Assembly: GCA_965662575.1 (NCBI GenBank)
Contig: CBFIHN010000052.1
Span: forward strand, 1-10,129
From: CBFIHN01 sp965662575
GTDB taxonomy: Bacteria > Pseudomonadota > Gammaproteobacteria > Francisellales > CACEW01
Length of the DNA: 10,129 nucleotides
Direction of reading: 5' to 3'
Both the position numbers and the translations under genes were made by a program. Numbering within the stretch: position 1 is the stretch's first letter; every line of letters starts with the position of its first letter. Below, one piece after another: positions 7,335-10,129 of the stretch. Below the pieces are notes generated by a model that worked only from the letters and a program-made list of their open reading frames with translations, had not been told where the DNA came from and did not search any database.

Positions 7335-7364
7335 TTGTTAAAGCGCCTAAAACTGTGAAAAAAT
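7335..7364 (+). promoter_or_regulatory. Weak candidate promoter upstream of the serB-like gene
   Basis: A possible sigma-70 site: TTGTTA (7335-7340, four of six consensus bases), an 18-nt spacer, and AAAAAT (7359-7364, four of six) preceded by an extended -10 TG at 7356-7357. It would start transcription near 7371, about 30 nt before the ATG at 7402. It is the best candidate in the only sizeable gap of the window (7240-7401), but matches of this quality also occur by chance. Confidence 0.3.
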
Positions 7365-7401
7365 ACTTGTCCGCGCAAGCTGAGAATATAAGGATGAGAA
7401 G

Positions 7402-8058
7402 ATGGGCACCATTGTTTTTGATTTTGACTCGACACTCATTAGTGACGAAAGCCTTGAATTAATTCTACAACAACAACTCATCGAAACACCTGAGAAATAT
7501 CAACAACTGAAACAATTGACTGACCAAGGTATGGCAGGGAAAATCAGTTTTGCCAGTTCACTGAAAAAACGTTTAGCACTCGCTGCGCCGACACAACAGC
7601 AAATCCAAGACTTTGTTGTTCATGCAACAACATTACTAACGCCCGGCATGCGTGAGCTTATTACAAGACTGAAACAACGACATGCTGTTTGGGTGATCAG
7701 TGGCGGGTTGCAAGAAGTACTAGAAGCTCTGTGCAGGCCACTTGGTATTGAACCCACTCATATCCATGGCGTTAAGTTACAGTGGTCTCATCAAGGCGAC
7801 TATATTGGCATCAATCAGAATGATGCCTTTAGTGAATCAAAAGTCGCTGGTGCAATAACACTGTCACAACACTGGGACAAACCAAGCGTCGTTATTGGTG
7901 ATGGCATGACTGATTTTGCACTTTATGCGCAAGGATTATGTGATCACTTTATCGCTTATACACAGCACATAACACGACCTGACGTTATTGCTAAAGCAAA
8001 GCATACAGCAAACAGTGTTCATGCGCTGAAAAATATTTTATCCGAACTGTTATTTTGA
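7402..8058 (+). CDS. SerB-like phosphoserine phosphatase (HAD family)
   Basis: This is a HAD-superfamily phosphatase of the phosphoserine phosphatase type, expected to hydrolyse O-phosphoserine to serine in the last step of serine synthesis. Its 218 residues form one catalytic domain and lack the N-terminal extension of E. coli SerB (322 aa), so it resembles human PSPH in size. Motif I is DFDST (Asp7 nucleophile, Asp9), motif II is SGG (100-102), the motif III Lys is K147, and motif IV is GDGMTD (166-171). Glu16 and Arg57 align with the phosphoserine-binding E29 and R65 of human PSPH, which supports the substrate; the assignment is still by homology only. The ATG has a clear AGGA Shine-Dalgarno (7391-7394). 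A weak promoter may lie just upstream. The next gene starts 47 nt downstream. Confidence 0.85.
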   Translation: MGTIVFDFDSTLISDESLELILQQQLIETPEKYQQLKQLTDQGMAGKISFASSLKKRLALAAPTQQQIQDFVVHATTLLTPGMRELITRLKQRHAVWVISGGLQEVLEALCRPLGIEPTHIHGVKLQWSHQGDYIGINQNDAFSESKVAGAITLSQHWDKPSVVIGDGMTDFALYAQGLCDHFIAYTQHITRPDVIAKAKHTANSVHALKNILSELLF

Positions 8059-8105
8059 TCATGTTCATGCCACAATAGTGCTGTTATTCACCAAACAATT
8101 CTGCC

Positions 8106-9464
8106 ATGCTATTTCGCACACTCGCTCTTACCTTCGCACTTAGCACTAGCCTATCACTTGCCTATGGCGCTCAAGCTGAGCAACCTCAGCCAAAAGCGTT
8201 ATCGACGCACCAAGCTGCCGCACTATTGGATGCTAATTTACCCAAAATCACGTTAGCCAATGCTAAACCACCCTTGAATCAGTATGGCTCTGTTGATGTC
8301 AATGCCAATGTTCCGGTGGCGGAGCAGGTATTACCCAAGCCAGCTAATTTTAAAGACCCAACAATAACACCCCTGGCAAATCAATGGCCCGATATCATTC
8401 CAAGCCAACCCATGCTCAATGTGCGCAGTTATATTTTAATGTCGGCAAATACGGGGAAAATCTTACTCGCCTATAATGCTAATAAACGTTTGCCACCAGC
8501 GAGTTTAACCAAGCTGATGTTGTTGTATATTACACAACAAAATTTAGCCAATGGCTCGATAAAACTATCCGACAAGATCTTAGTGCCAAAAGTGGCTTGG
8601 GCCACGGGTGGTTCCCGAATGTTTTTAAAGCCAGGTTCTCAGGTCACTATTCAGCAATTAATTCCAGGAATTATCGTGGATTCTGGTAACGATGCTGCCG
8701 TGACCTTAGCGACCTATATCGCTGGAACGCAAAGTGCTTTTGTTGACATGATGAACCAACAAGCACACCGTCTGCAGATGACCAATACACACTTTACTGA
8801 TGTGATGGGCTTACCTGCGCCAGCGCATTACAGCAGCGCTTATGATATGGCTCTCTTAGCCCATGCCATTGTACATGACTATCCTCAATACTTATCTTGG
8901 TTTGGACAAAAATCTTATCGTTACAATGGCATCAAACAGTATAACTTCAATAAATTATTATTTATTTACCCTGATGCGGATGGCTTAAAAACCGGCTCAA
9001 CGGCTAGCGCAGGCTTTTCATTAGTTAGCACAGCCAAACAGCCCCACAACCCCATGCGTCTGATTGGTGTTGTCATGGGCGCCCCATCAGACCAAGCGAG
9101 TGCGCAAGATAGCAAAGCCCTGCTGACTTATGGCTTCCGTTTCTTTAAGAATGTGCTGCTTTACCCAAAAAATACTCAGCTTGAAAAGGTTCGTATGTAT
9201 TTTGGTCAGAACAAACGACTACGTGTTGGTATCAACCAGGCGCTGAATGTGACCATTCCAGCTCATAGTGGCAAGAAACTCAGTGCAAATTTAATGATGA
9301 ACAAAGCGATCGAAGCACCGATTAAAAAAGGCCAAGTAGTTGGCACAGTTGAAGTCAAACTAGGTAACACTTTGATTGAAACAACGCCTGCCGTTGCATT
9401 GGAAAATAACCCAACTGGTGGTTTCTGGCGCCGCTTGAGTGACCATATTGCAAGGTGGTTTTAA
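8106..9464 (+). CDS. D-alanyl-D-alanine carboxypeptidase, PBP5/6 (DacA/DacC) type
   Basis: This is a low-molecular-weight penicillin-binding protein that trims the terminal D-Ala from peptidoglycan pentapeptides in the periplasm. A signal peptide (residues 1-24, cleavage after AQA) is followed by a Pro/Ala/Asn-rich stretch (~25-100), then the S11 peptidase domain. The active-site motifs are SLTK (Ser133 nucleophile, Lys136), SGN (193-195) and KTG (295-297). A PBP5-type C-terminal beta domain (~355-430) and a short amphipathic helix, GGFWRRLSDHIARWF, likely anchor it to the inner membrane. The product has 452 residues against about 400 in E. coli PBP5. The excess is the N-terminal segment, which puts the SxxK serine at 133 instead of about 73 in the precursor. 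The ATG at 8106 has no clear Shine-Dalgarno but gives a good signal peptide. The hinT-like gene starts 4 nt after the stop. Confidence 0.94.
   Translation: MLFRTLALTFALSTSLSLAYGAQAEQPQPKALSTHQAAALLDANLPKITLANAKPPLNQYGSVDVNANVPVAEQVLPKPANFKDPTITPLANQWPDIIPSQPMLNVRSYILMSANTGKILLAYNANKRLPPASLTKLMLLYITQQNLANGSIKLSDKILVPKVAWATGGSRMFLKPGSQVTIQQLIPGIIVDSGNDAAVTLATYIAGTQSAFVDMMNQQAHRLQMTNTHFTDVMGLPAPAHYSSAYDMALLAHAIVHDYPQYLSWFGQKSYRYNGIKQYNFNKLLFIYPDADGLKTGSTASAGFSLVSTAKQPHNPMRLIGVVMGAPSDQASAQDSKALLTYGFRFFKNVLLYPKNTQLEKVRMYFGQNKRLRVGINQALNVTIPAHSGKKLSANLMMNKAIEAPIKKGQVVGTVEVKLGNTLIETTPAVALENNPTGGFWRRLSDHIARWF
9452..9458 (+). promoter_or_regulatory. Shine-Dalgarno that fixes the hinT-like start
   Basis: AAGGTGG lies inside the end of the carboxypeptidase gene, 10 nt before the ATG at 9469. 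This supports 9469 as the start rather than the in-frame GTG at 9439, which would add ten residues that do not resemble the family N-terminus. Confidence 0.7.
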
Positions 9465-9468
9465 GCCA

Positions 9469-9804
9469 ATGAATAATTGTCTATTCTGTCAAATTGTTGC
9501 TCAAGAGATTCCCTGCAAGCCAGTGTTTGAAAGCGAGCTAATTCTTGCTTTTGAAGATGTTGCCCCGAAGTGTGATACGCACATTTTAGTCATCCCTAAA
9601 AAGCACCTGACTAGCCTAGCCCATTTACACGCTGAAGATGCTGAGTTACTGGGCGAATTAACAACGCAACTGAAAGATATCGCCAAACTATGTGGACTTG
9701 ACAACGGATTTCGCACCATCATCAACACAGGCGAAGGTGGAGGCCAAGAAATACCTCACTTGCACTACCACCTACTCGGTGGTCATCGTTTACCCACATT
9801 TTAA
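9469..9804 (+). CDS. hinT: HinT-like HIT-family purine nucleotide hydrolase
   Basis: HIT proteins of the HinT branch hydrolyse purine nucleoside phosphoramidates and aminoacyl adenylates in the cytoplasm. From the ATG at 9469 the product has 111 residues, slightly shorter than E. coli HinT (about 119). It has the N-terminal CLFC pair (Cys4, Cys7), a possible zinc site together with His46 in IPKKH, and the C-terminal triad HLHYHLL (His97, His99, His101), in which the middle and last residues of the triad normally include the catalytic His. GEGGGQEIP just before the triad is also typical. The tail after the triad is short (GGHRLPTF), and this region influences substrate choice in E. coli HinT. 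An in-frame GTG at 9439 is not favoured. greA follows after 11 nt. Confidence 0.92.
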   Translation: MNNCLFCQIVAQEIPCKPVFESELILAFEDVAPKCDTHILVIPKKHLTSLAHLHAEDAELLGELTTQLKDIAKLCGLDNGFRTIINTGEGGGQEIPHLHYHLLGGHRLPTF

Positions 9805-9815
9805 GGACTGCCTAA

Positions 9816-10129
9816 ATGCAACGCACACCTGCCACCGTATACGGCGCACAAGCCATGCAAGAAGAACTTGAACTGCTCAAAACTGTTGAGCGCCCTAAAG
9901 TCATTAATGCGATTGCCGAAGCTCGTGCCCATGGCGATTTAAAAGAAAATGCCGAGTATCATGCCGCTCGTGAACAGCAAGGTTTTGTTGAAGGTCGAAT
10001 TACGGAACTAGAGGCAAAAGTCAATACCCTGCAAATAGTCGATTTAAGCCAGGTAGAAAATGATGGCAAAGTGGTCTTTGCCGCAACAGTAACATTAATT
10101 AACTTGGATAATGACCAAGCCGTGGCCTA
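9816..10129 (+). CDS. greA: Transcription elongation factor GreA (3' end missing)
   Basis: GreA enters the secondary channel of RNA polymerase and stimulates cleavage of backtracked transcripts. The visible part is 104 complete codons plus two bases; E. coli GreA has 158 residues, so about a third is cut off by the window edge. The N-terminal antiparallel coiled coil (~1-75) is complete and nearly identical to the family consensus: ARAHGDLKENAEYHAAREQQ with the acidic tip residues Asp41 and Glu44, then FVEGRITELEAKV. The start of the C-terminal FKBP-like domain (VVFAATVTLINLD) is also visible. A Shine-Dalgarno (AAGGA, 9803-9807) lies 8 nt before the ATG and overlaps the hinT stop codon. Many gammaproteobacteria have greA next to carAB; here its upstream neighbours are hinT and a D,D-carboxypeptidase gene. 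Confidence 0.96.
   Translation, partial: MQRTPATVYGAQAMQEELELLKTVERPKVINAIAEARAHGDLKENAEYHAAREQQGFVEGRITELEAKVNTLQIVDLSQVENDGKVVFAATVTLINLDNDQAVA

Noticed and set aside
7325..7345. Inverted repeat CGCTCTTT...AAAGCG in the gap after recO, considered as a terminator
   Set aside because: The stem is only six pairs with a bulge, and no T-tract follows.
7265..7462. An open frame on the + strand through the recO-serB gap and into the serB-like gene (possible TTG start at 7331, ATG at 7394)
   Set aside because: It has no upstream ATG, no Shine-Dalgarno for the TTG, and its second half runs out of frame through the strongly supported phosphatase start. I recognise no family. Conservation of the frame in relatives would be needed to revive it.
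9439..9468. GTG at 9439 as the start of the hinT-like gene
   Set aside because: It would overlap the carboxypeptidase gene by 26 nt and add ten residues unlike the family N-terminus; the ATG at 9469 has a good Shine-Dalgarno and the expected CxxC position.
1..10129. Search for mobile elements, CRISPR arrays, tRNA or rRNA genes, and defence or toxin-antitoxin genes
   Set aside because: None seen. Apart from the 162-nt gap at 7240-7401, the window is almost fully covered by recognised housekeeping genes on one strand.

Overview
This is a housekeeping segment of a gammaproteobacterial chromosome. It carries no mobile element, phage, CRISPR, toxin or RNA gene that I can see. All ten genes lie on the + strand and are mostly packed end to end. 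The organism is Gram-negative: the window encodes the outer-membrane assembly protein BamA, the chaperone Skp and four enzymes tied to lipid A acylation. The order bamA-skp-lpxD-fabZ-lpxA-lpxB-rnhB is the classic gammaproteobacterial arrangement. By eye the DNA is moderately AT-rich. I cannot place it to genus; it resembles less-studied, lower-GC gammaproteobacteria more than enterics.

Region 1 (1-7239) is the envelope and lipid A cluster. It begins inside bamA (5' end missing) and continues with skp, a strong intrinsic terminator, lpxD, fabZ, lpxA, lpxB, rnhB and recO. From lpxD to recO, neighbouring genes overlap or are separated by 2-4 nt, so they are probably co-transcribed and partly translationally coupled. 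FabZ and LpxA/LpxD draw on the same (R)-3-hydroxyacyl-ACP pool: FabZ dehydrates it for fatty acid synthesis, while LpxA and LpxD divert it to lipid A. LpxB then joins the two acylated sugars. BamA and Skp handle the protein side of outer-membrane building. rnhB and recO are DNA-maintenance genes riding on the same transcript.

Region 2 (7240-7401) is a 162-nt gap with a weak candidate promoter and no convincing gene.

Region 3 (7402-10129) holds a single-domain SerB-like phosphoserine phosphatase, a DacA/DacC-type D,D-carboxypeptidase with an unusually long N-terminal linker, a HinT-like HIT protein and the first two thirds of greA (3' end missing).

I found no clearly new biological system. 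The points most worth a second look are the terminator placed 11 nt before the lpxD start codon, a bulky His at the acyl-chain 'ruler' position of LpxA while LpxD keeps the usual Met, and the extra roughly 60-residue Pro/Ala/Asn-rich segment in the penicillin-binding protein.
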